Of a stretch of 64,000 nucleotides of DNA, positions 1-9,744 are shown in pieces (the first letter of the stretch is position 1; every line of letters starts with the position of its first letter). The DNA is from JAWKTV01 sp041398905 (GTDB lineage Bacteria; Planctomycetota; Planctomycetia; Planctomycetales; Planctomycetaceae): the NCBI GenBank assembly GCA_041398905.1, contig JAWKTV010000020.1:1-64000 (forward strand), in the 5' to 3' direction. Position numbers and translations under genes: made by a program. The notes beneath the pieces are model-generated. The model saw only the letters and a list, made by a program, of their open reading frames with translations. It did not search any database and had not been told where the DNA came from.

Positions 1-53
1 TGCCGCGAACCCTCGTTGGATAACCGCCCACATGCTTGCCCTGCTTCGCGCTG

Positions 54-89
54 CAAGCATGGCACCCCACACATCAAGCATGCCACCCC
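54..89. repeat. Short direct repeat, 15 bp twice
   Basis: The 15-base unit caagcatggcacccc at 54-68 recurs at 75-89 with one mismatch (g to c). The first copy also closes a weak 7-bp hairpin with atgcttg at 32-38. No gene is visible in the first 160 bases. Function unknown; it may be chance or an intergenic repeat family. Confidence 0.3.
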
Positions 90-161
90 GCCGTCTTCCA
101 TTTTGGCCGCACCGTATTTGCACGGCTGACCGCACAGAGCGCTTTGCGGACGAGGTTTGAA

Positions 162-194
162 ACGCAAAACGGCACCCGCTACGCACGGGTGCCG
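162..194 (-). terminator. Rho-independent terminator of the tRNA-Leu gene
   Basis: A perfect 9-bp stem (170-178 with 186-194, cggcacccg/cgggtgccg) with a 7-base loop is followed on the minus strand by TTTTGCGT. It lies 40 bases past the 3' end of the tRNA-Leu gene on the same strand, the usual place for its terminator. Confidence 0.75.
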
Positions 195-233
195 TCTGCC
201 GTGAAACGTCTTGTTTTCAAGCGTTTACTGTAG

Positions 234-319
234 TGCCGAAGGTGGGACTCGAACCCACACTGGGATTTACCCCAACTGGATTTTGAATCCAGCGCGTCTG
301 CCGATTCCGCCACTCCGGC
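234..319 (-). tRNA. tRNA-Leu, anticodon CAA
   Basis: Read on the minus strand, the 86-base gene starts GCCGGAG and ends CTTCGGC plus discriminator A, giving a full 7-bp acceptor stem with one G-U pair. The anticodon arm is CTGGA-TTCAAAA-TCCAG, so the anticodon is CAA, which reads UUG (Leu). A long variable arm and the T-arm core GGTTCGAGTCC are present, as expected of a class II leucine tRNA. CCA is not encoded. A terminator hairpin follows at 162-194. Confidence 0.95.
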
Positions 320-602
320 TTGGGGGGAGCGTCCTTGGACGCGCCCCGGGACTTGTGTGATCGGTTGCTGAACGCCGTCAGCGCGACTGTCGTCGCGATG
401 CGGACCACAGTCGCATTCCCCGCAGGTGGAAGGGGTCGCGACTCACCAATCAACCGGCACACAACAGCCGAGGACGGACGATACTCAATCGCAACCCGAA
501 TTGCCAACGGACGTCCACGATTCGCTGCTGGACGCTGCTCGCGTATCAATCGGGGTTGCCGCTTTGCCGGACGCACGGCCGTCAGGCTAAGCTGTACCTG
601 CC

Positions 603-1157
603 ATGTCCACGATCCAGCCACCCCCCGTCGATGATGTCGAATGGCTCTCAGAGCCGGTGGTTGGTCGTGCGGATCGCGACGTTGCCGAGGATGCCGGGAC
701 GGGGACGGAGACGATACGGCGGGCGAAGTCATCGTCCCGCCATCACGCGATACTGCTGGGGCTTGCCTGTTGCGTCTGGCTGGCCGCACTGTCACTCGAG
801 GTGCTGCCCGATCAGCGGGTGAGGCTCCGCTTTGGTTCCAATTGGACCGTTCCGGAGACCTGCGCGCTCCGCTACCAGTTTCAGCTCCCCTGTCCGGGCT
901 GCGGGCTGACTCGCGGCTTCGTGCATCTGGCGAGGCTCGAAGTCCGGTCCGCGTGGGAGCTGAATGCCGCTGGCGTGATCGTCGCGGCTCTCGTCGCGGT
1001 CCAGATTCCGTACCGGGTCTCGCAGTTGATCTGGCCCGGCTGGATTCGCTGGACGGCTACCGAAGTGACCGTCATCTGCGTCACCCCGATCGTACTGCTC
1101 TGGCTGCAGTGGGGGGTGAAACTTTACAGCGTGCTCGGTTGGCAGGCCGTTGAATGA
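603..1157 (+). CDS. DUF2752 family membrane protein
   Basis: A 184-residue protein with three likely membrane segments (about 48-67, 121-140 and 151-170). The DUF2752 hallmark CPGCGLTR lies at 97-104, between the first two. The family is common in planctomycetes and other bacteria; its biochemical role is not established, although the paired cysteines suggest redox or metal binding. The first 45 residues are acidic and probably cytoplasmic. The ATG at 603 is the first good start after the divergent tRNA gene; no strong ribosome binding site is visible. The 283 bases between the tRNA and this gene show nothing else. Family assignment is firm, function unknown. Confidence 0.82.
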   Translation: MSTIQPPPVDDVEWLSEPVVGRADRDVAEDAGTGTETIRRAKSSSRHHAILLGLACCVWLAALSLEVLPDQRVRLRFGSNWTVPETCALRYQFQLPCPGCGLTRGFVHLARLEVRSAWELNAAGVIVAALVAVQIPYRVSQLIWPGWIRWTATEVTVICVTPIVLLWLQWGVKLYSVLGWQAVE

Positions 1158-1263
1158 CCTGTCGCGGGCATGCTGCTCATGCCTTTCTGGCAAATTATCG
1201 AGTGTGTTCGCGTCCCACCCGGCACCGACGGGAAGTCCGTACGAAGAGAGCCTCAGTGGGAAG

Positions 1264-1839
1264 TTAACCTCGCTCTTTCACCAATCGGCTGATCGTCTTG
1301 AACTCCGCCGCCCGGGCGGTTTCGCACCACTCGAACAGCACGGACTCGACGGACGTCAGCACCGCCGGAATCGCGGAGCCGCTGCAGGGCGAACTCGGCA
1401 TCCTGCGCCCGGCGGCTGCAAACGGCATCGACGACGACAAAGACGTCGAAGCCAGCAGCCAGCAGGTCGAGCCCCGTCTGCAACACACAAACGTGCGTCT
1501 CGATACCAGCCAGCACCACCTGTGGCGTGGCGAGCCCCGCTTGGGAGTCGGTCATCCATTCAAGCGCTCCAAAGGCGCTGAACCGCAGCTTTTCGCCGAC
1601 ATGCTCGACCAGTTCGAGAATCGACGGGTCGGTGGTTCCAAGTCCCTGGGGGTACTGCTCGGTCGCGTCCGCGGGGATGCCGAGCGTGCGTGCCCCTTCC
1701 AGCAACGTCCGGCAGTTCGCAAGCAGAGCCGTCGCATCAGGAATGACGGGAGCAGCCGCTCCTGAAGGTCAATCATCAGCAGCCGGCTGAGTTGCCGCTG
1801 GAGCAGCCGTGGGCTGCGTTCGGGGGATATGGTGTTCAA
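1264..1839 (-). CDS. Isochorismatase-fold cysteine hydrolase, frameshifted
   Basis: Three frames must be joined to read one protein of about 191 residues. The parts are a short N-terminal piece ending in MIDLQERLLP, a long middle piece and a C-terminal piece ending EFKTISRLVKERG. The isochorismatase-like catalytic triad is present: Asp in MIDLQERL, Lys in EKLRFSAF and Cys in ETHVCVLQT. One base is missing in a C run near 1746 and one is extra (or two missing) near 1372. The start is not certain: a TTG at 1839 is the best in-frame candidate because no ATG precedes the conserved core. The nearest relatives are the YcaC/ISOC-type hydrolases of unknown substrate, not true isochorismatase. The frame breaks look like sequence errors but could be real decay. 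Confidence 0.75.
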
Positions 1840-2131
1840 GGTTCGATCGTGAGGACTTAAAGGCTGTGGGGGCGTTCGGGCCGCGCCATCGCAAGGGAGG
1901 GCGACTCGCCTGCCGATCGAAGAATTCCTGCGACAGGCAGGCTGCCGGTCATGTCGGTCAACTTCGAGGAACGGTCGTGCAGCGGAGGTACACGCACCGA
2001 TGCCGTCCATTCGACCGGGACGCTTAGCTTGGCTCGTCGGCCAATCGCTTTCAACTGCAATGGATGCCTGAAGATGATCGCTGGGGACGGATGGCCGATT
2101 GCCGCACGAGCCGGCGACGCGAATCTCCGCT

Positions 2132-3870
2132 ATGCTGCGGCGTATGATGTTCGGTCGTTTGTCCAGACTGTCGCGTGAGTGTGGCCGTGTGCGAGATGCG
2201 GCGGCCCACTCGCTGGGGCTGCGCCATTACGATGTGCAGATTCGAGGTGGACTGGCGATGCATGCGGGGCAGATCGCCGAGATGCAGACGGGCGAAGGCA
2301 AGACACTGACCGCGACGATTCCCGCTTACCTTCAGGCGTCCGCTGGTCGCCACGTGATGATCGCGACCGCCAACGACTATCTCGCGGAGCGGGATGCGAA
2401 CGGGATGCGGCCCGTCTTCGAGTCGCTGGGGCTGAGCGTCGGCTGCATTCTCGCCGGGCAACCGCGTTCGGAGCGTCAGCAGCACTACCAGTGCGACATC
2501 GTCTACGGCACCGCCAAGAGTTCGGGTTCGACTACCTTCGCGACCGGCTCGAAGTGCGGCGACGCGAGGATCCGCGCGGGGCCTTGACCGCCCGGGGTCC
2601 TGCGAAAGTGCAGCGTGAGCCAGGCTTCCTGCTCCTGGACGAAGTCGACAGCCTGCTGATCGATGAAGCACGCACGCCGCTCATCATCAGCGGCCCCGTT
2701 GATTCTGCGAACCCCGCATCAGGCGTGCTACACCTGGAGCAGAACAGGCCACGCACTTTCAGGAGGGCCGTGACTATGTCCGCGATGCGTCCACCGGCTG
2801 GCCGGCTTTGCTGCCGGCCGCGGCGCCCGCTTCGGGAGTTGCCGTTGCCCCCGCACTTGTGCCGCTCACGCTGACTGACTTACACCATTCGCTGGAGCCG
2901 CGATCTACGTGAATCAACGCTTCTTTCGTGACCAGCAGTACGTCGTGCTGGATGCGAAGGTGCAGATCGTGGACGAGTACACCGGCCGTGTGCAGCCGGG
3001 ACGCACCTGGAACGACGGTCTGCATCAGGCGATCGAGGCGCGCGAGCGCGTGCCGCTCACTGCGGAGACTGGGCACCTGGCCCGTGTCACCATGCCAGAT
3101 TTCGTTCGCCGCTTTCCGCTCGTGGCCGGCATGACCGGGACGGCCCGCGAAGCGGCCAGCGAGTTCCGTCGGTTGTATGACCTGCGCGTCAAATCGATCC
3201 CGACGCATCGCCCCAACCGTCGTCGCACGCTGGCGACCGCCCTCTACCCCACGAGTGACGATAAGCTCACTGCAATCGTTGCCGAGGTGAGGCAGGTGTT
3301 GCGAAGGGCGGTCCACGCTGGTGGGCACGCCCTCCATCGCGGCTTCTCATAAGCTGTCGGAGCGTCTTCAGCAGGCGGGACTTGAGCCGGTCGTGCTGAA
3401 CGCGCTCAACGCGACCGCGGAGGCCGAGATTATCAGCCTGGCGGAGAACCGGGACGTGTCACGGTCGCGACCAACATGGCGGGACGAGGTACGGATATTG
3501 ATCTCAGTGACAGCGTGCGCGCGGCGGGGAGGACTGCACGTGATTGGCACCGAACTGCACTCGTCCGCCCGTATTGACCGGCAATTGGCCGGACGCTGCG
3601 GACGACAAGGCGACCCCGGCACCTTCCGGCAGTTTGGTTCGCTGGATGATGACGTGCTGGTGCGTGCACGGCGAGCGAGCCGCCGGCAACCTTGCAAAAG
3701 CAAGCAAGCCACTTCGATCCGGACACCGTGCTGCGGTTGCTGACAGCCGCCCAGCGTACGATCGAGCAGCAGCATCGCCGCGGTCGGGCGGAGTTGCTCA
3801 AGTTCGACGAAGAACTCCAGCGGCGACCAGGGCGCTCGGTCTCGATCCTGTCCTCGACGCGGTCGACTGA
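2132..3870 (+). pseudogene. Short SecA-like ATPase, many frameshifts
   Basis: SecA motifs appear in order but in changing frames. They are a Walker A core MQTGEGKTLTAT, the NDYLAERDA stretch, FGFDYLRDRLE, DEVDSLLIDEARTP with TPLIISG, IVDEYTGRVQPGR, PLVAGMTGTA, GTPSIAASHKLSERL, ATNMAGRGTDIDLSD, and the motif VI region GTELHSSARIDRQLAGRCGRQGDPG split over two frames. About eight frame changes are needed (near 2518, 2740, 2900, 3310, 3455, 3530, 3685 and 3830). The reconstructed protein is near 580 residues, shorter than the 800-900 of housekeeping SecA, and lacks the C-terminal zinc-binding tail. The N-terminal 40-50 residues are unresolved, so the start given is approximate. It resembles a second, shortened SecA-like protein rather than the essential translocase. 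Whether it is dead or badly sequenced cannot be told here. Confidence 0.75.
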
Positions 3871-3901
3871 GCCGTCAGCCCTGCCGGGCCATCGCGCCTG
3901 G

Positions 3902-5390
3902 TTATTCCGGCGGAGGCACCAACTCGAAGTACTTCGGGTTCTCACCGCTCGCGAGGTTGGCGAATTCCGGCGGTGGGGGAAGTCGTTGCACGTACCCCTT
4001 GGGCGCCATCCGGCCCTTCGCGGTGTTTGACCGGCTCGACTACTGCGTGGAAGCAGTCGCCGATCGGACGCCGAGTCGTACGGTGCGAACAGGTTGTCGG
4101 CCGCGCAGCGGTGGCGCGCGCGGCGGCTGACGGCTGCTGGGGCGCTGAGGTGAAGCGGGTTGGACGGCGGCGGTGCCGGCCAGGTCGGACTCGATGGTCC
4201 CCAGGATCAACGCGTGTGGTTGGGCGGCCGGGGCGGCCGCGACCGGATGAACGGCAGACGCACCATCGACGATCAGTTTCGACACGGCTGGCAACTGCTG
4301 ACGCCAGGCCAGTGACTCGCGGCGGCAGTCGCAGGTCGAGCAGTTCGATGCGCTCGTCGACGGTGACCAGCTCTTCAATCGAGCCGACCTTGAACGCCTC
4401 GTAAGCACCTCCGTCAAACAGACCGCGGTTCATCCGGTGGGAGCGACTCGGCGGCCTTGCGGTTGGTGAGCACCATCCCGCGATCACCGACGCCCGCCGG
4501 ACATGCACCACCCGGTCGGGGCGGAAGTCGTCGAGGATCTGTAGTAGTAGCTGCGTCTCACTTTCGCTGGCGGGGCTGGGTCCGGTCTCGGTCGTGGGAC
4601 GGGCGAGGACGTTGCTGGACGGGAAGTTGCGGTTCAGGACCACACCGCGGGAGTTGGTAATCGTCCCTTCGGCGAAGCCGTCCGGATTCGGACTACGAAC
4701 GATGAAGACGTTCCACTCCTGCAGCACCTGCGGATCGGCCGACCACCTCGCCGCGAGCTGTTCGACGCACTGTACAGAAGCGGCTTCGTTGCCATACAGG
4801 CTGGCGAACACCAGCAGGTGCCGAGGGCCTTTTCCGAACTGGGCGGCCTCGATTGGTCGACCGCCGGCCGATTGACCGACCGGTTGCCAGTTCACACCGC
4901 TCATCGTCGACGCGGCGGCGCCGGCGACGGTTCCGCTGGCGAGCGAGTTGGCATCGGTACTCGCCGCGCGCGTGTTGCCGGCGAGTTCCGCCTGCGGGCC
5001 GGGCATTCGCAGTGGACGAACGACGCCGGTTGGCTCCGTCGGCTCTTCGGCGGCGTCTGGCTCCAGACGTTCCAACAGTTCCTGCGACGCACCCGGTGCG
5101 TGGAGGGCATCGGGGCTGATGGCTGGCCCGCGAAGACTCTCGTCTTCCAGATCAGGCCGAAAGGCCGGCGTCGATTTCGGCTGCAGCGTGGTTGGCTGCG
5201 GCGCGGGGCTGACGGGCCGGTTGGTGGTGGTCGGCCCCGGCGCGCTGAGCGGCGACGATGTCGTCCAGCCCTCGCCAGCCTGCGGCGCAGGGGTGATCGG
5301 CCTGAAGACCGACTGCGGCGCATGCTGCCAGGCGGCGCAGCCGGAAGGCAATAGCGCGAGTGAAGTCAGTAGAACGTGAACCGGTTTCAT
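3902..5390 (-). pseudogene. M14-like carboxypeptidase-fold lipoprotein, frameshifted
   Basis: The ATG at 5390 follows a GGAG about 10 bases upstream and encodes a lipoprotein signal ending LPSGC (Cys at about residue 19). A Pro/Thr-rich linker of about 140 residues follows, then a zinc-carboxypeptidase-like core with FASLYGNEAASV, NPDGFAEG and a VVLNRNFP box. In M14 enzymes the first zinc motif is HxxE; here the His codon reads TAT, giving YGNE, so zinc binding is probably altered. The N-terminal 290 residues are in one frame, but from about 4510 downstream four or more shifts are needed to reach the conserved-looking C-terminus that ends FELVPPPE. It lies tail to tail with the SecA-like gene. 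It could be an inactive binding paralogue, a decayed gene, or a peptidase with sequence errors. Confidence 0.65.
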
Positions 5391-5514
5391 CCGGGCTGCT
5401 CCGAGGGGTGGGAGGACAGGGCCGGGAAATGGGAACGGGGGCGTTCCCGGAAACAGCAGTGATCGAGTTGCGAATCGTGAGAGTTGTGAGCAGGTGGACC
5501 GACAACTCGGAAAA

Positions 5515-6201
5515 TTAATCGCGCTCGACGCCCAACTGGTAGGCGAGCTCTTCAAATCGCTCGGCCAGTTCTTCGGTGGTCGAGTGGACGTGCTCACCTT
5601 CGGTGATGAATCGCAGCGTCTCACTTGACTGCAGGCGATAGTCACCCAGGATGTCCTCGAACTGCTCGACGTTCTGGCCGTACATCACCAGCAGCTTGTG
5701 CTCGTCGAATTGCACTTCCAACGGGATGCGGGGGTTGAGCACGGCGATGCCAGTGCAGCCATCGTTGAGCAGCAGGTCTTCGTAGTCGTAGAGAATGCTT
5801 TTGAGGATGGGGAGGTCGATCTGCTCGCGGTACATATCGCGATGCTCGCCGCCGTCGTTCTCGTGACTCGTCTCGAGCACCACGTCGACCACCTCGCCGA
5901 GCGGGTCGAGCAGGTCGATGAACAGATCAAACAGCCTCTCGCGGCTTTCGGCCGCCATGATGACCGGGACCTTCAGGCCGGTCTCGCTGTCCTGATAGTT
6001 GTCGTAACGGAAGCCGGCGCTCGGGACGACATCGAGGTTGAACGATGGCCTGACGGCATCGGTCAGCACGAAGCTGCCGTACCGCGCGATGCCGAGATGC
6101 TCCTCAAGCTCCGCTTCGCTGAGATTGGCGAAGCTGCTGCGGGCGCGCTCAGCCGCGCTGTCGCGATACGTGTTCTTGATCATCCGCTTGAGGAATCCCA
6201 T
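5515..6201 (-). CDS. Conserved hypothetical protein, 228 aa
   Basis: An intact acidic 228-residue protein with no signal peptide, no membrane segment and no motif I recognise. It starts MGFLKRMIKNTYRDSAAERA, an amphipathic basic helix, followed by a soluble alpha/beta-looking body rich in Asp and Glu. The ATG at 6201 is preceded by GGGAG at about -12, which supports the start. It runs in the same direction as the M14-like gene, with 124 bases between, so the two may share a transcript. I do not recognise a family; it is likely a lineage-specific cytoplasmic protein. Confidence 0.7.
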   Translation of the reverse strand: MGFLKRMIKNTYRDSAAERARSSFANLSEAELEEHLGIARYGSFVLTDAVRPSFNLDVVPSAGFRYDNYQDSETGLKVPVIMAAESRERLFDLFIDLLDPLGEVVDVVLETSHENDGGEHRDMYREQIDLPILKSILYDYEDLLLNDGCTGIAVLNPRIPLEVQFDEHKLLVMYGQNVEQFEDILGDYRLQSSETLRFITEGEHVHSTTEELAERFEELAYQLGVERD

Positions 6202-6951
6202 GTCTCGCTCCCGCTCAAGCCGTCGGCTTGACTCAGTGGACTAGTTGCGAACCGCGTTTCTGCAGCCGGATGGCGACGGTCAGGTTCTGGTGGTCTCATT
6301 CGCGTCGATCGGTCGGCCGGCCATCCGGGTGAACCGGTCGTCGCGAGGTGAATCATCAACATCCACTCCGCCGCTCGCACCGCTCGAACACTAGCACGCG
6401 GCTGCGGATCACGTGCTGTTGTTTCAGCATGAATGCGGCTTTTCATCGCCCGATATGCCGGGCGGCACCGCCAATGACGGCTGCGCAAACTCAACGGCTG
6501 CACTGACTCTGCGGCCTGTAGGGGTCAAGCGGGACAGCGACAGCGGAAAGGCTCCGTCCTGACGCCGGAGGCAAGCGGCCGGGCTCAGGCGCGGCCCTCG
6601 ATGATGAAGCCCTTGCGAGTGACGCTCCCGCCAGCACGCGGCGCAAGCAGGTGCGTGTCGAACGCGACCACTCAATGATCGACATGAGGAAAGTCAACGC
6701 ACAGACGAGGAGACGCGAAATCGCCGCACTTCGGGCCTTGAGTGCGAACGATGTGCGCAGCGATGTCCACCCGACACCCCACTGCATCTCCGCCAACCTG
6801 CGACCGCTCCCGGGGCCAGGCTGCGGGAAGCGCAATTGACAAAATGTGAGACGCGGACTTGCGGCGTTCCTCAAGAACGCTGATCGCATTGTTGATTACC
6901 ATGGAACAGCGTCCCGCGCGATTCTTCGGTCGGTCCGTTATGATCGGTCGC
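6202..6951. other. 750-base stretch without a recognisable gene
   Basis: Several open frames of up to 144 codons exist on both strands, but they look like the shadow frames of GC-rich DNA: Arg/Ser/Pro-rich, no ribosome binding site, no motif. No tRNA, clear terminator or repeat was seen. It must carry the promoters of the divergent genes at 5515-6201 and 6952-7812. A gene broken by indels cannot be excluded given the error pattern elsewhere. Confidence 0.5.
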
Positions 6952-7812
6952 ATGCCACACTCATCCACCCAACGTCCGTCGAAAGCATCGATCCTGCAGC
7001 GGCTTCGCGCCAAGGTGGCCCAGGGGCGGCCGATTATTGGGGGCGGCGCGGGCACGGGGTTGTCGGCCAAGCTCGAAGAGTCGGGCGGAATCGACCTCAT
7101 CGTCATCTACAATTCGGGCCGCTTTCGGATGGCCGGACGGGGATCACTGGCGGGCATGCTGCCCTACGGCGACGCGAACGCCATTGTGCTGGAGATGGCC
7201 CGCGAAGTGATTCCGGTCGTCAAGCAGACGCCGGTGCTGGCGGGCGTGTGCGGCACTGACCCATTCCGCAGAATGGACCTGTTCCTCAGCGAGATTGAAG
7301 CCGCAGGTTTCGCCGGGGTGCAGAACTTTCCGACCGTTGGATTGATTGACGGGACGTTTCGGCAGGGGTTGGAAGAGACCGGGATGGGCTTTGGTCTGGA
7401 GGTCGACCTCATTCGACTGGCGGGTGAACGGGGTTTGCTGACGACCCCGTACGTCTTCAATCCCGACGAGGCGGTGGCGATGGCGGAAGCAGGATGCGAC
7501 ATTCTGATTCCGCACCTGGGACTGACGACCAAGGGGATGATCGGCGCCGAGACGGCGGTGACACTGGCGGAGGGTGCCCGGCGTGTGCAGGCGATGGCGA
7601 CCGCGGCTCTGCGGGTCCGGCCCGACTTGCTGGTCCTGTGCCACGGCGGGCCGATCGCCGAACCGGCCGATGCCCAGTACGTGCTCGATCACACCGAAGG
7701 CGTCGTCGGCTTCTACGGTGCAAGCAGCATGGAGCGGCTGCCGGTCGAGCCGGCCCTGCAAGGGCGGGTTGAAGAGTTCACACGGCTTACGTTTCAGACG
7801 CGCAACTCGTGA
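6952..7812 (+). CDS. PEP hydrolase family TIM-barrel protein
   Basis: A 286-residue protein that matches the phosphoenolpyruvate hydrolase / Tm-1-like TIM-barrel family (PF09370). Supporting stretches are PIIGGGAGTGLSAK near the N-terminus, LIVIYNSGRFRMAGRGS, VLAGVCGTDPFRRM, GFAGVQNFPTVGLIDG, DILIPHLGLTTKG and the C-terminal GVVGFYGASSMERLP. Bacterial members often act in uncharacterised carbon metabolism, and the annotated hydrolase activity is rarely tested. Start choice is uncertain: ATGs at 6940 and 6952 are both possible, neither with a strong ribosome binding site. The frame is clean throughout. The gene is monocistronic as far as seen, with a YhaM-like nuclease gene 223 bases downstream. 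Confidence 0.8.
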   Translation: MPHSSTQRPSKASILQRLRAKVAQGRPIIGGGAGTGLSAKLEESGGIDLIVIYNSGRFRMAGRGSLAGMLPYGDANAIVLEMAREVIPVVKQTPVLAGVCGTDPFRRMDLFLSEIEAAGFAGVQNFPTVGLIDGTFRQGLEETGMGFGLEVDLIRLAGERGLLTTPYVFNPDEAVAMAEAGCDILIPHLGLTTKGMIGAETAVTLAEGARRVQAMATAALRVRPDLLVLCHGGPIAEPADAQYVLDHTEGVVGFYGASSMERLPVEPALQGRVEEFTRLTFQTRNS

Positions 7813-8035
7813 CCCCCGCGTGGCATCGCTGTCGCGGACGACACAGCCAACCGCCGGTACTCCCCCCTTTAGCACGAAGCGTTAGCGAGTGGGCGCACGG
7901 CTTCCCGATGATCGCGGCCTGGCTGGCTGTTGGGCGACAGGTGTCGCGAAGTCGTCTAACATGGTCCCTTTCCGCCGCTGCCGAAGGTGGCGCGGCTCGA
8001 TGCCGCCCTGCGCACCTCCATTCAGGACCGTTTTC

Positions 8036-9006
8036 ATGAGTCGCCGCTACGTCAACACACTGGCCGACGGCGAGAGCATTGATGAGGTCTATCTGCTCGC
8101 GGACAAGCAACTGCGGGCGAATCGCAACGCCGACCTTTATCTGCTGGCGCAGCTTCGCGATCGGACGGGGCAGATCAGCGGGTTGATGTGGAACGTTTCC
8201 GAAGGCGACATGGCCCGGATTTCGGCCGGTTCGTTCGTACGAATTCGCGGCAAGGTGCAGGCGTACCAGGGCAACCTGCAAGTCATTCTCAACTTCATCG
8301 CGACGGAGGATGACACGTACCTCGAACCTCCGAGTTCATTCCGGGCGCCCAGCGTCGCAGTCGACCAGTTGCTCGGGCGGGTCAAGGAGATTCTCGGCTC
8401 GATTGATGACCGCCCGTTGCGGACCCTGATGGACTGTTTCGTCAACGATCGCGAGGTGCTGGACGGACTGGCGCGGCGCCGGCTGGGGTTAAGCTGCATC
8501 ATGCCTATCACGGCGGGCTGCTCGAACATATCACCAACCTGCTGGAGACCGGCAACCGCATCGTCGACCTGTACCCCACGGTCAATCGCGACCTGCTGCT
8601 GGCGGGCATCTTCCTCCACGACCTCGGCAAGGTCCGGGAACTCGCCTACGACACCACGTTCCTCTACACCGACGAAGGACAGTTGATCGGGCATCTGATC
8701 ATCGGCGTCGAGATGCTCAACGAGAAAGTGCGGGAGACGGAACGGATCCTGGAGATCGAGTTCCCCGAGGAGTCGCTGCTGCGGCTCAAGCACATGATTC
8801 TCAGTCATCACGGGACGTACGAGTACGGCAGTCCGCGGCTGCCTATGACTCCGGAAGCGATCTTCCTGCATCACCTGGACAACCTCGACGCCAAGGTCAA
8901 CGAGTTCAATTCGCTGATCGAGTCCGACCCGAATTCGGATTCCCCCTGGACGCCATTCAACACGAATCTCGGCCGCAAGCTGTTCAAGGGCGGGCGCCGG
9001 GAATAG
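8036..9006 (+). CDS. YhaM-like 3'-5' exoribonuclease (OB fold plus HD domain), frameshifted
   Basis: Reads as 323 residues after correcting one missing G near 8478. The N-terminal half is an OB-fold nucleic-acid-binding domain (from ADLYLLAQLRDRTGQ to GKVQAYQGNLQVI). The C-terminal half is an HD metal-dependent phosphohydrolase domain with KLHHAYHGGLLEH, the HD pair in FLHDLGKVREL, then MILSHHGTYEYG and FLHHLDNLDAK. This OB-HD order is that of the YhaM/CBF1 exonucleases, which degrade RNA or single-stranded DNA from the 3' end. The ATG at 8036 opens with MSRRYVNTLADGE, a typical family start. The two halves meet exactly at the frame break with no loss, so a sequence error is the likely cause. 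Confidence 0.85.
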
Positions 9007-9021
9007 GTCGCGAGCCGGCGG

Positions 9022-9744
9022 TCAGCCGGGCCGGTGTGATGCGTTCGTTGACTCAGGGCGTGGTCGCTCGTCGGCCTGTCCCTCCAAAGCCTGTCGCAGC
9101 GGGCAGGTGGCGTTGTTCGTGATGCCCTGGCGGTAGCCCGCGAGAAGTTCATGCGAGCGGCGGGCGAGCAGGCGACGCACCTCGCGGCGCTTCCCCTTGA
9201 CGCGGGGGATCTGCATGTCGTCGTAACCGGTCGTCTGGTGACGCAACCAGGCGATCACGGCGGCTTCGGCCCGACGCTCGACGGGGATCCGCTTCGTTCG
9301 GGCGACCGTGCCGCTGCCGACCGGGGTGGCGTGATCGGTGACCGCGCGGGCCAGCCGCTGAGCGAGTTCGGCGTGTGCGGCATGGAAGCCCAGGAAGGTC
9401 AGCACGGCCCCGAAGAAGTCCTCGACATACTCGGCTTGCACGTTGTCTCGTCGACGGGCGTCGGCGGCCTTGCGCTTCGCGTAGGCCTCGGTTGAGCGCT
9501 CCGCTTCCAACTCCGCACGCAGCCGCTCGATCGTCGCGGCTGGTGCCCACACGCCGCGCGAGAAGATTTTCCGCCCCCGCTTCTCCTGGACCACCCAGTG
9601 TTCACCAGCTCCCTTCACGCGGCGGGTCAGGGTCGCATCGCCGGGTGGCAGCAGGCTCCATCCGCCGGGGACGATCAGCACTGCGCCGTTTGAGGACCGC
9701 ACCGTACTCGCCGACGGCCCGGGGGTGAACGTGTTTTCACTCAT
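9022..9744 (-). CDS. DUF2293 domain protein
   Basis: A 240-residue protein. The C-terminal 90 residues carry the DUF2293 pattern: HQTTGYDDMQIPRVKGKRRE followed by VRRLLARRSHELLAGYRQG. The N-terminal 80 residues form a small beta-rich region with a basic patch, WVVQEKRGRKIFSRGVWAP, followed by a charged helix. The family is strongly basic and may bind nucleic acid, but its role is unknown. The gene is convergent with the YhaM-like gene, with 15 bases between the two stop codons, and divergent from the DUF4175 gene. Confidence 0.8.
   Translation of the reverse strand: MSENTFTPGPSASTVRSSNGAVLIVPGGWSLLPPGDATLTRRVKGAGEHWVVQEKRGRKIFSRGVWAPAATIERLRAELEAERSTEAYAKRKAADARRRDNVQAEYVEDFFGAVLTFLGFHAAHAELAQRLARAVTDHATPVGSGTVARTKRIPVERRAEAAVIAWLRHQTTGYDDMQIPRVKGKRREVRRLLARRSHELLAGYRQGITNNATCPLRQALEGQADERPRPESTNASHRPG

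Noticed and set aside
6424..7106. Minus-strand frames of 83-144 codons as small genes
   Set aside because: No ribosome binding site, no motif, Arg/Ser/Pro-rich shadow composition, and partly antisense to the PEP-hydrolase gene.
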